Positions 52,710-62,501 of a stretch of 64,000 nt of DNA are shown here, piece after piece. Every line of letters starts with the position of its first letter. The stretch's first letter is position 1. This DNA is from CAZHEV01 sp964531335 [NCBI: uncultured bacterium] (GTDB taxonomy: Bacteria; Eisenbacteria; RBG-16-71-46; CAZHEV01), in the NCBI GenBank assembly GCA_964531335.1, contig CAZHEV010000011.1:44673-108672 (forward strand), read 5' to 3'. The notes under the pieces are model-generated. The model did no database searches. It saw only the letters and a list, made by a program, of their open reading frames with translations, and was not told where the DNA came from. A program made the position numbers and the translations under genes.

Positions 52710-55700
52710 ATGGGGCGTCGTATGAGCTCGAGACAGATCGCGAAGAGAGCGGGAAAGATCCTGGTGTATTGCGCGCTCGCGATAACGATCCTCCTGCTGT
52801 TCCTGGTCGCGGTCCTGCTTCTCCCTCCGGCGAGGGACCGGATCGTCTCGAGAGCCTTCGACGTCGCAAGCGAATCGCTGCCCGGAAGCCTGAGCGTGGA
52901 AAAGACACGATGGGCGCTCCCACTTACGCTGAGTTTCGAAGAAGCCCTCTGGACCGGCGAATCGGGCCCAGCTCGGCAGTCGGGGCCGGACGCTGCAGGC
53001 GAGGACGAGGCGGAAGGTGGCTCGGGCCGGCGGAAGCACCCCGGCACATCGAGCGCGGGCGAGACGGGCGGCGCCTCTCGCGCGGCGGCCGAAACGGGCG
53101 CCGCTACCCCGTCTGCCCCGCAACGGCCGGACACGCTTCTGGCGGTGCGAGATGCTGAGCTCTCCGTCGATATCCTGTCTTTGCTAAAGCGCGACATAAG
53201 GGTAACTCGCCTGGCCGTGGAAGGTCTCTCCGCCGACGTGCCTTCGATCCGGGCGCTCTTTTCCACCAAGGAGCCTGCGCCCGAGCAGCCGGCCGGCGCG
53301 GAGGGCGACGAGGGCGCTGGAAGCACATTCCCCAGGGAGGGCTCGATCAAGGGCGTCCCGTCGATCGCAGTCGAGGAGATTCATCTTAGAGCCCGCTCGA
53401 TCAGGGCTTTCGAGGGTACGGTGATCGAAGAGCTGAGCCTCGTTGCAGGTCTCGACTTGAGACACGGCAATCCCGCGACGGCGCGCCTGGAGACTATGAC
53501 TTTGAGCGCAAGCGCTGATAACCGCGTGTTCGAAAGGCCAAGGATCACCTCCGCCGATCTCGCTTTGGATATAGGCAGCGGGTACCTGTCCGGCAACGTG
53601 GCCGCGGCGCTTTCGCCCGAGCTTACCCTGTTCTTGACCATAACGCCGCGGGAACGAGACCACTTCCGCCTGCTGCTCACCACCCAACAGGGGGCGAGAC
53701 CTCTCGAGCAAGTGGGGCTCGACCTCGACTGCCGGCTCGCCAGGTCGGACGGCAAAGTGAGCGGCCTGGCCTTCGAAGGCGAGGTGCTTGTCCCGGGGAC
53801 TCGATATCTCGCAGGCATTCCGGGCCTGGAAGGGAAGCTGGCGGGCTATCCCAAGCTGGAAGGGCTGCCCATGAGGCTGGACGGCGAGGTGGGTTTCGCG
53901 CCCGCGACATCGATTGCGTGCGGCGCGGATTTCAAATCGAACGCCTGGCTGGACGGCGGACGCGCGCGATTCAGCTACGGTGAGGGGAAAGTATCGCTCG
54001 ACACGCTCGAAGTGAGTATGCCGGATCTGGAGCTTGCGGGAAGCGCCGCCCTCTCGCCCGACTACGTGAGGGCGTATGCCGATCTGGAGATCGGCGGGAC
54101 GAGGTGGCTGGAGGCGCTGGAGCTTGGAGCGGAGCCCTTGCAAAGCCTTGCCGCGGACTTCACGCTGGTCCTAGACGGGCCGAGGTCGGCGCCGCGGATA
54201 AGAGCCCTTCTCGATGCGTCCGGACGGGGAGGCGCAGTGGAGATCGAGAGGCTCAAGCTCGAAGCCGCAACCCCCGCTTCTTACCCCTCGGGGTCCAAGC
54301 CTCCCGTATCGGTCACACTGTACGCCAACGCAATGGAGATGGTCCTCGCGACGACCTCGAGCGTTGCGCTGCCGGATGAGGAGACAGGGCGGATCGCGGC
54401 CACGCTGACGCCGCTGACGGTCCGAAGCGTGACCGAGGGCTCGACTCGAGAGCCTGAATCGTACTTGAGCATGTCTCGCGACGCGGCCGAGAGCTTTGGT
54501 GAGTGCGCCGCCGCCTACGCGCCCGGGGCGCGCAAGCTGTCCTTCGAGAACCTCAGGCTCACCGGCGACCTCGGCGAGCTGCGGCTCGACGCGCAAGTGC
54601 CTCTGGGCGCCCAAGGGACCTTCGACCTGAATTGGACCTGGCCGGCGCCGCCTCAGCCGATCGTCAGCGCCCTTGCCGGAAGTCCCGAGGACGCCGACTC
54701 CTTGCGCGCCGACTGGAGCGCCGAGGAGGGGCTGGGCATCGCCGCGGGCGGCACCCTGGAGATCTCCGGCTCAGACGTCGCCGTCTCTACGGCGGGGAGG
54801 TTCACGCTGCCCGGCCCCCGCGCGCTCTCAACAATTCTTCCCTCAGGCGCCGAGGTGAAGGACCTCGGCCCCGTGGCGGGCCGGTTCAACGCGGGCGTCC
54901 GGCTTCCCGAAGCCATGTTCGATCTTGCAGCCAGTCTGGACGGGACGGCCTGGGTCGATTCCTCTGCAATATCCTTCAGAGGCGCGAAAGGCGAGGTGTG
55001 GGTAGACTCATCGTACGTGTCGCTACTGGGGCTGGACGTGGGCCTTTCGGGCTCGCAGCAGGACGAGGTGTGGGACATGCGAGCGCGGCTCGACATGATG
55101 GACCCGGAGCTTCTGCGCAGGTTCGCCCCGTCCCTGGGCGAGATACTGGACGTCGGGCTGAGGGCCCGCGCGCACCTTTCGGGGCCGGCGGCTGAGCCCG
55201 CGCTCGAGGCCTCGTTCCTGCTGGGCTTGATCACGCCCTCGCTGGAAATCCCGAGAGTCGAAGGGGAGGCGAGCTGGAGCGGAGGTCGCCTCAAGGCCGA
55301 GTTGGACGCGGTCAAGGGACTCATAGCCGGCCCTGTCGCCCTCGACAGCCTGAAAGTCAGCTATGCCCCCGCGGACACGGCCGGAGGTCTTCTCCCGGCA
55401 CAGATCGCCCTGGATGCAAGCGGCAGCCAAATCAACCTGTCGACCGCCTCAACTATCCACGCTCTTGCTGAAGGAGGCGGCCGCGACTTGGAGACGTCGG
55501 GCGGGGGCGGCTCCGAGACACAGGGCGGCGGATGGCGAATGGAAACGCAATCTCTACGACTGGCTCTCGAGGAGCGCGATCTGCGCTCGACGGGACCTTT
55601 CGCCCTCCTTTTCGTTTCGGGCGGGGAGAGAATAGAGGTGCGTGGGCTCAGCCTGAAGGGGACCCTTGGCACTCTCGCCGCCGACGGCTACGTCTCGAAG

Positions 55701-57641
55701 GATGGATCGTCGGCAATGAGCGTGGAGGCGGATCTCGACCTGCCGGAGGATCCACCTTTCATAGAGGTCTCAGAGGGGCTATGGCCTCATTCTCTCGAGC
55801 TGGATGCGTCTTCTTCCGAGCGTGCGGAGATCGAGGCGGAGCTGCGCGCCAAGGGGCTGGGGTTGGGAGACAGGCGGGATCTACAGGTGAGCTTGAACGT
55901 CTCGACGGCGTCCGGTACGCCGGGGGCGCTCGCGCTTCGGATGACCGTGACCGAGGGCGACAGCACGATTGCGGACGCCGGCGCGAAGTTGCCGGCCGAC
56001 GTGGGCATATATCCGCCCGGCGTTTCGCTGAACGAGGGGCCCCTCTCAGTGGAGGCCGCCTTGAATAACTTCCCGGTTCCCTTCGCGAATCGAGCGGGCA
56101 CGGTCCTTTCGGAGACCGAGCGCACCGCGTCTCTGGATGCGGAACTGATCCTGGAGGGCACGGCGGAGGCGCCCAGCGCCGCTCTCAAGGGCAGCATGGC
56201 GTTCGAAGAGTGGCCGAAGATGTCGGGCTATAGTGTGGGCTTCATGGCCGAGGCGATCTCCGGGGTGGAAGCTGAAACCCAGGGCGCCCGCCCCGGGAAG
56301 ATGCTCGAAGAGGTCGAGGCCGCCGCGCTGGAGCTGCCGGCTATGCCGTCGATCGAAGGCAGCGGCCTGGTCGCGGCGCTAAGCCTCAGGGAGCTCGGCG
56401 AAGAACGTATCATGGCGACGGTTCTTCTTCCGGCCACCTGGAGCCTTTTCCCCTTTCAGCTTGAGGTGGACAAGGGCAGGGACCTGAAGGTGGAAGTTGC
56501 GTCACAACCGCTCGACCTGTCCGACTTCGATCCGCTGCTGCCGCCCAGGGCCGGCATCGGGGGCAGGTGCCGGTTCAAAGTGGTGGCTTCGGGCTCCTCC
56601 GCCAATCCCGATCTCGCGGGCGAGATAAAAATCCCGGAGATCGAGGTCTCCCTCGAAGACGGCACGCGTGTTTCCGCGGGCGCCGACATAGACATAGACG
56701 GAACCAGGATGAACCCCTCACTGGATGGAAGTATCGAGGTGCAAAACGGCGTGATAGTCATTCCGGAGAAGTCCAGGAAGCTGCACCCCGCGGAGGGACA
56801 AGCCCTTCTCTGGAACCTCGAGTCCGTGGAGAGCGGCGGGAAGCTGCCTTTCGCGCAGGCGGATCGAGAGGGCGAAGCCCAGCCCCGGGGAAGGCTTCAG
56901 ACCGTGCCGGCGCCGCCCAAGGCGCAGCTCGACCTCGACGTCCAGGTGGATATACCCTCCGCGCTCTGGATCCGCGGCCGGGGCCTCGACGTCGAGCTCG
57001 CCGGCGAACTCAGGCTCGTGCAAAGGGGGACGTTTCCGACTATCACGGGGGAGCTGGACGCGGTACAGGGCAGGTTCGTGTTTCTCGGGCAGACCTTTTT
57101 CGTGGATCGCGGAACGGCGACCTTCTACGGAGGAGACGAGATCAACCCTTCGCTCGACATGCTGCTGACCACCAAGGTGGGCGACACGTTGATCAAGATC
57201 GCGCTGCTGGGCTCGGCCTTCGACCCCAGGATTCAACTGAGCTCCGAGCCGGAGCTACCAGAGGGGGACATAATGTCGCTCCTCGTTTTCGGAAGGCCGA
57301 TGGACCAGTTGGACAGCGATCAGGTCCAGCTTCTCGGCAACAGGGCCGCCAACATAGCCACGTCCTTCGGCGCCGCCCAGCTCGAGGCCAGACTGGCGAG
57401 GCAGCTCGGCGTGGACATGGTGAGGATTACATCTGGAACGGAGCCGGAAGAGGGCACCTCTCTCATCATCGGCAAGTACATCAGCCCCCGAGTGCTGCTG
57501 AAGTACGAGCAAAACCTCGAGGATCGCGCGCGCTTCCTGGTCAACCTGGAGTACTTCCTGACCAGGCACTTCAAGGTCGAGACGATAATCGGCCATGAGA
57601 GCCAATCGGCCGTCGAGCTCAACTGGACAGTGGAGCACTAG
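52710..57641 (+). CDS. TamB-like translocation and assembly protein
   Basis: 1643 residues. One N-terminal membrane anchor (ILVYCALAITILLLFLVAVL) is followed by a long repetitive beta structure of the AsmA/TamB (DUF490) type, which bridges the periplasm and moves lipids or helps barrel assembly. The C-terminal part has the TamB pattern VQNGVIVIPE, LDVQVDIPSALWIRGRGLDV, GELDAVQGRFVFLGQTFFVD, PSLDMLLTTKVGDTLIKIAL and SEPELPEGDIMSLLVFGRP. It ends YFLTRHFKVETIIGHESQSA. It starts three bases after the TamA-like gene, so the two form one operon. Residues about 90-140 are a low-complexity Gly/Glu/Ala stretch, long for the family. Confidence 0.9.
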   Translation: MGRRMSSRQIAKRAGKILVYCALAITILLLFLVAVLLLPPARDRIVSRAFDVASESLPGSLSVEKTRWALPLTLSFEEALWTGESGPARQSGPDAAGEDEAEGGSGRRKHPGTSSAGETGGASRAAAETGAATPSAPQRPDTLLAVRDAELSVDILSLLKRDIRVTRLAVEGLSADVPSIRALFSTKEPAPEQPAGAEGDEGAGSTFPREGSIKGVPSIAVEEIHLRARSIRAFEGTVIEELSLVAGLDLRHGNPATARLETMTLSASADNRVFERPRITSADLALDIGSGYLSGNVAAALSPELTLFLTITPRERDHFRLLLTTQQGARPLEQVGLDLDCRLARSDGKVSGLAFEGEVLVPGTRYLAGIPGLEGKLAGYPKLEGLPMRLDGEVGFAPATSIACGADFKSNAWLDGGRARFSYGEGKVSLDTLEVSMPDLELAGSAALSPDYVRAYADLEIGGTRWLEALELGAEPLQSLAADFTLVLDGPRSAPRIRALLDASGRGGAVEIERLKLEAATPASYPSGSKPPVSVTLYANAMEMVLATTSSVALPDEETGRIAATLTPLTVRSVTEGSTREPESYLSMSRDAAESFGECAAAYAPGARKLSFENLRLTGDLGELRLDAQVPLGAQGTFDLNWTWPAPPQPIVSALAGSPEDADSLRADWSAEEGLGIAAGGTLEISGSDVAVSTAGRFTLPGPRALSTILPSGAEVKDLGPVAGRFNAGVRLPEAMFDLAASLDGTAWVDSSAISFRGAKGEVWVDSSYVSLLGLDVGLSGSQQDEVWDMRARLDMMDPELLRRFAPSLGEILDVGLRARAHLSGPAAEPALEASFLLGLITPSLEIPRVEGEASWSGGRLKAELDAVKGLIAGPVALDSLKVSYAPADTAGGLLPAQIALDASGSQINLSTASTIHALAEGGGRDLETSGGGGSETQGGGWRMETQSLRLALEERDLRSTGPFALLFVSGGERIEVRGLSLKGTLGTLAADGYVSKDGSSAMSVEADLDLPEDPPFIEVSEGLWPHSLELDASSSERAEIEAELRAKGLGLGDRRDLQVSLNVSTASGTPGALALRMTVTEGDSTIADAGAKLPADVGIYPPGVSLNEGPLSVEAALNNFPVPFANRAGTVLSETERTASLDAELILEGTAEAPSAALKGSMAFEEWPKMSGYSVGFMAEAISGVEAETQGARPGKMLEEVEAAALELPAMPSIEGSGLVAALSLRELGEERIMATVLLPATWSLFPFQLEVDKGRDLKVEVASQPLDLSDFDPLLPPRAGIGGRCRFKVVASGSSANPDLAGEIKIPEIEVSLEDGTRVSAGADIDIDGTRMNPSLDGSIEVQNGVIVIPEKSRKLHPAEGQALLWNLESVESGGKLPFAQADREGEAQPRGRLQTVPAPPKAQLDLDVQVDIPSALWIRGRGLDVELAGELRLVQRGTFPTITGELDAVQGRFVFLGQTFFVDRGTATFYGGDEINPSLDMLLTTKVGDTLIKIALLGSAFDPRIQLSSEPELPEGDIMSLLVFGRPMDQLDSDQVQLLGNRAANIATSFGAAQLEARLARQLGVDMVRITSGTEPEEGTSLIIGKYISPRVLLKYEQNLEDRARFLVNLEYFLTRHFKVETIIGHESQSAVELNWTVEH

Positions 57642-57684
57642 TCCGAAGTCGCCCTGAGCGATTCCCCGACGCGGGCGGAGCGGG

Positions 57685-59229
57685 TCAGCTCTCTATCCTT
57701 GGGAAAAGAGGCGGAGGCGCGGCGATCGGCTCCGCGGAGCGCCCGGGCGCATCACCCCAGCGCAGCTCGCTCAGCACCGAGCCGGCCGGATCGCCCGAGA
57801 GGCGCAGATTGTCCCAGATAGCCCGGGACTTCGAGGGCATTATCGGCACCAGCATTACAGCGGTCACCCTTATCGCCTCGAGCAAGGTGCCGAGAACCTG
57901 TTCGAGCTCCCCGCGGCGCGAAGGGTCCTTGGCGAGCGCCCAAGGCGTCCTCTCCTCTATGTACCTGTTGGCCCGGCGGATCAGCTTCCAAATCTCCTGC
58001 GTCGCCAGGTGTATGTCGTAGGCCTCCATCCTGCCGGCGTATTCGTCGAGCACCTGCCTGTACAGGTCGGCCAGGCCCCCGTCGGAGCCGGCGGGCGCTG
58101 GAGCGGGCGCGGCGCCTTCGAGATAGCGCCCGACCATGGCGAGCGTGCGGCTTACCAGGTTGCCCAGGTCATTGGCCAGATCCGAGTTGTACCTCTCGAT
58201 GAACAGGTCCCAGGTGAAGTCGCCGTCCCTGTCGAGCGGCACCTCCCTGAGCAGGTAGTACCGCAGCGGGTCGGCGCCGAACCTGTCGGCCACCTCCAGA
58301 GGACTCACGATATTGCCCAAAGACTTGCTCATCTTCTCGCCCTTGAAGGACACGAAGCCGTGGCCGAGAATGCTTTTCGGCAGATCGACCCCCGCGCTAA
58401 TGAGCATCGCCGGCCAGATTATGCAGTGGAACCTGGTGATGTCCTTGCCGATTACATGGAGCTCCGCCGGCCACAGCTTCTGAAACTTGCCGTTGTCGGA
58501 GGGGAAGCCGGCTCCTGAGATGTAGTTGATGAGAGCGTCGAACCAGACGTAGACGATGGCCGAGTTGTCTATGGGAAGAGGCACCCCCCACTTGTAGGCG
58601 GTGCGCGAAACGCTTATGTCCTCGAGACCGCTCTCCAGGACCTTGACTATCTCGTTGCGGCGGATCTCCGGCACTATGAACGACGGGTTCTCTCTGATAT
58701 GCGAAAGCAGCCTGTCGCGGTACCTGGAGAGCGCGAAGAAGTAGCTGTCCTCCGCCAGCCACTGCGGCTCTTTTCGGTGCGTCGGGCACTTGCCCTCGAC
58801 AAGATCCTTCTCCTGCACGAAGGCCTCGCACGAGACGCAGTACCAGCCCTCGTACTTTCCCTTGTATATGTCGCCGCGCTCGTTTATGCGACGGAAGATC
58901 TCCTCCACGGCGGCGACGTGCCTGTCTTCGGTCGTCCTGATGAAGTCGTCGTACGCTATGTCGAGCTTGGCCCACGTCTCCTTGAACTTCTCCGCCATGC
59001 GGTCGCAGTACTCCTGCGGGTCGAGGCCTTTCGCCACCGCCTCCTTGAAGACGTTGAGGCTGTGCTCGTCGTTGCCCATGAGAAAGTACGTGTCGCGGCC
59101 CTGGAGACGCTTGAACCGACTGATGGCGTCCGCGGCTATCTTCTCGTAGGCCGTGCCTATGTGCGGCTCGCTGTTGACGTAGTCTATCGCCGTGGTCAAG
59201 TAGAAGCAGCCGGGGGGTTTCTTGGTCAT
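57685..59229 (-). CDS. metG: methionyl-tRNA synthetase
   Basis: Charges tRNA-Met. The 514-residue protein has the HIGH-type NSEPHIGTAY, a single zinc knuckle WYCVSCEAFVQEKDLVEGKC with a second Cys-x-x-His arm, and GEKMSKSLGN near residue 297. The anticodon-binding helices follow; there is no C-terminal tRNA-binding (EMAP-type) domain, so it is the short form. It follows the PSP1 gene by 75 bases in the order holB-PSP1-metG, an order common in Gram-positive and other bacteria. Confidence 0.96.
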   Translation of the reverse strand: MTKKPPGCFYLTTAIDYVNSEPHIGTAYEKIAADAISRFKRLQGRDTYFLMGNDEHSLNVFKEAVAKGLDPQEYCDRMAEKFKETWAKLDIAYDDFIRTTEDRHVAAVEEIFRRINERGDIYKGKYEGWYCVSCEAFVQEKDLVEGKCPTHRKEPQWLAEDSYFFALSRYRDRLLSHIRENPSFIVPEIRRNEIVKVLESGLEDISVSRTAYKWGVPLPIDNSAIVYVWFDALINYISGAGFPSDNGKFQKLWPAELHVIGKDITRFHCIIWPAMLISAGVDLPKSILGHGFVSFKGEKMSKSLGNIVSPLEVADRFGADPLRYYLLREVPLDRDGDFTWDLFIERYNSDLANDLGNLVSRTLAMVGRYLEGAAPAPAPAGSDGGLADLYRQVLDEYAGRMEAYDIHLATQEIWKLIRRANRYIEERTPWALAKDPSRRGELEQVLGTLLEAIRVTAVMLVPIMPSKSRAIWDNLRLSGDPAGSVLSELRWGDAPGRSAEPIAAPPPLFPRIES

Positions 59230-59304
59230 CGCGTTATGTGGCCTCTATGAGCCGGCTCAATCGCAGCTCGGTCTTTTCGTCGCTTCGCCCCAGGGCCGCT
59301 CGAG

Positions 59305-60396
59305 TCACCGCCTGGGATTGTCATGGTTTCCGTGCTGCGGCCGCGCCCGCCCTTCATCCCGGGCCTGGCCGTCCTTTTTTCCGCGCCCCTTGCCGCGTCC
59401 CTGGCGGGGGTTGCTTCTACGGCGACCGCGCCGGCCTCCCCGCCCACCCCTGTCAGGGCCCTTGGGCGGGACTCGCGGGGGCTCTTCCGCGCCGGAGGAC
59501 TTGCCCCGGGCGTCTCCGGTCTCGGGCTCCTCTTCGTCATGGCCTGAATCATCGACCTCTCCGTCGCCGTTGCCCTCGTCGCTCTCGTCGCCCCTCGGAG
59601 GGGCCTTTGACAGGTCGGTCTTCCGGACGAAGTTCTCGCCGCCTTCAGGATCGTCCACGAAGACGCCCTCTCTGAAGATGTCCACCCTGTTGACCTGCGC
59701 CTCGTGGTCGCCGACCTTGATCTTGGATCCCACCTTGGGATAGCTGTGAAGAGCTTTGCGGTACGCCGAGACCTCGTACATCAAGCAGCACATCAGCCGC
59801 CCGCAGGCTCCGGAGATCTTGGAGGGGCTCAGAGACAGATACTGCTCCTTAGCCATCTTCAATGTGACGGGCTCGAACTCCGTGAGGAAAGTCGTGCAGC
59901 AGAACTTGCGCCCGCAGGAGCCGAAGCCTCCCACGCGCCTGGCCTCGTCGCGCACGCCGATCTGGCGCAGCTCGATCCTGGTCCTGTAGACCGACGCAAG
60001 GTCTTTGACAAGCTCGCGAAAGTCCACCCGCTTCTCCGCGGTGAAATAGAACGTGATGCGGTTGCCGTCGAACCGGCACTCCACGTCGACGAGCTTCATC
60101 TTGAGATCACGGCTCTCTATCCGCTCGCTGCATATGCGAAAGGCCTCCTCCTCCTTGGCCTGGTTGGAGGAAAGTCTATCCATATCGCCAACATTGGCCT
60201 TTCTGACCACCTGACGCACGGGAGGCTTCTTGGCCTTTTTCGATACCCACTCGCCCTTGTTGATCACCTTGCCCATGTCCTCGCCCTTGTCGGCCTGGAC
60301 CACCACGTGGTCCCCACGGCGGAGGATCACCGGGCCGGGATTCTCGAAGAGCTCCCTGACTTCGCCCTTGAAAAGGACCTCCACTATCTCAGACAT
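59305..60396 (-). CDS. PSP1-domain protein (YaaT-type)
   Basis: 363 residues. The N-terminal 250 residues are the PSP1 fold: EVLFKGEVRELFENPG, RFDGNRITFYFTAEKRVDF, RIELRQIGVRDEARRVGGFG, and two Cys clusters CGRKFCCTTF and CGRLMCCLMYE. In Bacillus the homologue YaaT is part of a complex with YlbF and YmcA that acts with RNase Y on mRNA processing and in early sporulation and biofilm control. From about residue 270 the protein is a disordered, Gly/Arg/Pro-rich tail (GGRGGRRGRRRSN), an unusual extension that may bind RNA. Standing next to holB and metG supports the identity. Role here is by family. Confidence 0.9.
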   Translation of the reverse strand: MSEIVEVLFKGEVRELFENPGPVILRRGDHVVVQADKGEDMGKVINKGEWVSKKAKKPPVRQVVRKANVGDMDRLSSNQAKEEEAFRICSERIESRDLKMKLVDVECRFDGNRITFYFTAEKRVDFRELVKDLASVYRTRIELRQIGVRDEARRVGGFGSCGRKFCCTTFLTEFEPVTLKMAKEQYLSLSPSKISGACGRLMCCLMYEVSAYRKALHSYPKVGSKIKVGDHEAQVNRVDIFREGVFVDDPEGGENFVRKTDLSKAPPRGDESDEGNGDGEVDDSGHDEEEPETGDARGKSSGAEEPPRVPPKGPDRGGRGGRRGRRRSNPRQGRGKGRGKKDGQARDEGRARPQHGNHDNPRR

Positions 60397-60554
60397 TTTT
60401 CTATCCTCTAGGGTCGGGGCCGAGCCCCGAAGTCTAATGTTTCAAAGGTCTTGGGCTTTATGAATAGGGCAGAAAAACCCCTGGTGCGACCGGTCGGCCT
60501 CCAGCCATGCCGGCGCCGGATCATCTGCCGTCTCAGCCATTCTAACAGAAACAG

Positions 60555-61688
60555 TCAGCCCGCGAAAAGGGACCGGGGGAAGCTCCCGGCTATCTCCTCC
60601 GGGCCTAGATCGGGGTCGGAGTAGCGAACTACCCCGCCGTAGAGCACCAGTGGCGGGTTCACGTTGCCCTCTACGAGCCGCGTCATATCTTCCAGCACCG
60701 ACGCCCTCCGGTGCAGTTCCTCGATCGAGAGACCCTCGGCCTCCGATCTCAAGCGGTCGAGCCTGTCACGGTTCGCCACCATCGAGCCCGGAGCGCCACA
60801 GCGGATCGCGAGCAGATCGCGGCACCATACGAGCATGATCTCGACGATTCTCGGAATGGCGGCGCGACCACCTTCCGAAAGCACGGCCTGGGCATGCCTG
60901 TGAAGCTCCGCGTCACGGCCGGCGCGGCCGGCGTCGAAGAGGGCGAGTGCCCTGTCCCGCCAGGCCGCCAGGTCCTCCCCACCGTGCATCAAAGCGGAAG
61001 CCAGGCTCCCCCGCGAGAGAGCGGCCGCGAGCGACGCCCTTTCCGGATCGACGCCGCCCCGCTCCACCAACACCCGGGAGACCGCCTCTCCGGACAGGGG
61101 CGAGAACGATATCTCTCTGCACCTGGACGTGATGGTGGGGAGCAGCCAATCGGGCTTGGCCGCGGTAAGGAAGAAGACCACCTCACCGGCCGGCTCCTCC
61201 AGAACCTTGAGAAGGGAGTTCGAGGCCTCTTCCGTCATCTTCTCCGCCCTGGACAGCACTATCACCCTGCGGGCGGACTCCACGGGGCGCATGACCGTCT
61301 GGGCCTTCACGTCTCTTATTGTGTCTATCCCTATCGAGTGCGCCTTCTCGAACCTGACCACGTGGAAAGGGTCCTCCGCCATCTCATCCAGGATCTCGCG
61401 GCGCGCCGCCGCGGCGTCGCCCTCTTTCCTGTACGAGGGCATGGGGAAGAAGAAATGGATGTCCGGATGGACGAACCTGAGAGCCTTTACGCAGGAGGGG
61501 CAGGTGCCGCAAGCGATCGCAGGCCCTTTCTCGCAGCACAGAGCGCGGGCGGCGCTCAGGGCCGTGGCGGTCTTGCCTACCCCCCAGGGCCCGGTGAAAA
61601 GAAAGGCGTGGGGGATGCGGCCCGAGTTGAAGATACGGCGGAGCAGCGCCTTCGGGCGCTCCTGTTCTATGATCTCCTCGAAAAGCAT
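60555..61688 (-). CDS. holB: DNA polymerase III clamp-loader delta-prime subunit
   Basis: 377 residues. The AAA+ landmarks are FLFTGPWGVGKTATALSAAR with Walker A, the Cys cluster CCEKGPAIACGTCPSC, VIVLSRAEKMTEEASNSLLK and VVFFLTAAKPDWLLPTITSRC. As in other delta-prime proteins the nucleotide site may be partly inactive. It loads the beta clamp with the gamma/tau and delta subunits. A 158-base gap separates it from the PSP1 gene; thymidylate kinase, often next to it, is not in the window. Confidence 0.93.
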   Translation of the reverse strand: MLFEEIIEQERPKALLRRIFNSGRIPHAFLFTGPWGVGKTATALSAARALCCEKGPAIACGTCPSCVKALRFVHPDIHFFFPMPSYRKEGDAAAARREILDEMAEDPFHVVRFEKAHSIGIDTIRDVKAQTVMRPVESARRVIVLSRAEKMTEEASNSLLKVLEEPAGEVVFFLTAAKPDWLLPTITSRCREISFSPLSGEAVSRVLVERGGVDPERASLAAALSRGSLASALMHGGEDLAAWRDRALALFDAGRAGRDAELHRHAQAVLSEGGRAAIPRIVEIMLVWCRDLLAIRCGAPGSMVANRDRLDRLRSEAEGLSIEELHRRASVLEDMTRLVEGNVNPPLVLYGGVVRYSDPDLGPEEIAGSFPRSLFAG

Positions 61689-61811
61689 AGGGCGGTCTCG
61701 CAGGGTATGGGCTCGAAACGACTACTACGGACCACCTAGTTTAGCGCGATGGGGAGCCGGCTTCCAGCGGGAAGGTCCGGGGAGCTGGGAATGGGAAGGG
61801 ACATGGTGACC

Positions 61812-61983
61812 CTGTCGCTCCCGAAAATTTCATCCGGGTTCGAATTGACCTGATTCCAGGCGGCGCCGGCTTAAATCTTGGTATCAGGTTTGGGAAGGTA
61901 GCGCGGGGCAGGCGGATCGAGGGGGGATTTCCATCGAACCGAGGGCGGGATGCACGATTCGCGAGGTCTTGTGGGGTGTTCTT
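61812..61983. repeat. first copy of a long direct repeat
   Basis: This 170-base stretch recurs in the same orientation at 63701-63876 with most positions identical by eye. It includes an imperfect hairpin (GATTCCAG / CTTAAATC). The repeats flank the decayed transposase and intron sequence. It may be the end of a larger repeat family. Confidence 0.75.
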
Positions 61984-62064
61984 CGCGGTTGTTTCCCTTG
62001 CCTAACCCTCGGCTCAATCGTTCCTGGTGGGATCGTCTTGCTGAACTTGGGCATCCCTCCGGAG

Positions 62065-62098
62065 GAGCCCAGTGCGGGAAAGCCGCATGCTGGGATCT
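62065..62098 (+). ncRNA. group II intron domain V-like hairpin, plus strand
   Basis: A 34-base hairpin with the shape of group II intron domain V: GAGCCCAG with CTGGGATC in the lower stem, a two-base bulge (TG), TGCGG with CCGCA in the upper stem and GAAAG in the loop. The AGC triad is at 62066-62068. One lower-stem pair is a mismatch, so it may be decayed. No intron-encoded protein lies in this orientation, so it is a fragment. Confidence 0.5.
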
Positions 62099-62131
62099 GT
62101 GAGGGTGAAGCCGAATGGCGGAACTACTCGA

Positions 62132-62386
62132 CTAGTTGTGGCTCTGAACCTTAGGACCGCTAAACAGCCGCAAGACCGGACTCGAAAGCGGTGCCGTCAA
62201 CTGCTGCGGGGCATCCCCCCATGCCAGGATCAGGTACCCATAGTTTGGTCTACTCTCCGACGTGAACTTCGAGACAGATTCGGTCACCACGAACTTCACC
62301 AGGTGCCCCGTTCTCTCATCGGCTATCCAGCACCCCTGTCTACCGCCGATAGTGTCACCTGTCCCTTCCGCAAATCTCGTCCGCAT
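62132..62386 (-). CDS. doubtful small reading frame in mobile region
   Basis: 84 residues (GCWIADERTGHLVKFVVTE is its most protein-like stretch). Composition is less GC-rich than neighbours. It lies between the domain V fragment and the transposase remnant, and no ribosome site is evident. It may be a fragment of a gene cut by transposition. Confidence 0.22.
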   Translation of the reverse strand: MRTRFAEGTGDTIGGRQGCWIADERTGHLVKFVVTESVSKFTSESRPNYGYLILAWGDAPQQLTAPLSSPVLRLFSGPKVQSHN

Positions 62387-62501
62387 TGGTCTGGTTGACG
62401 TTACGGGCGACCTGCCTCACCATTATGCCCACCATGCGGAGTCTGTCAATGAGACTTGGACCGTGCCCATTCGAGTTTATGCAGCAATTCCTCCTTTCCT
62501 T

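Noticed and set aside
61840-61860. tRNA, because of GGGTTCGAATT resembling a T-loop
   Set aside because: No acceptor or anticodon stem can be formed around it, and it is part of the long direct repeat.
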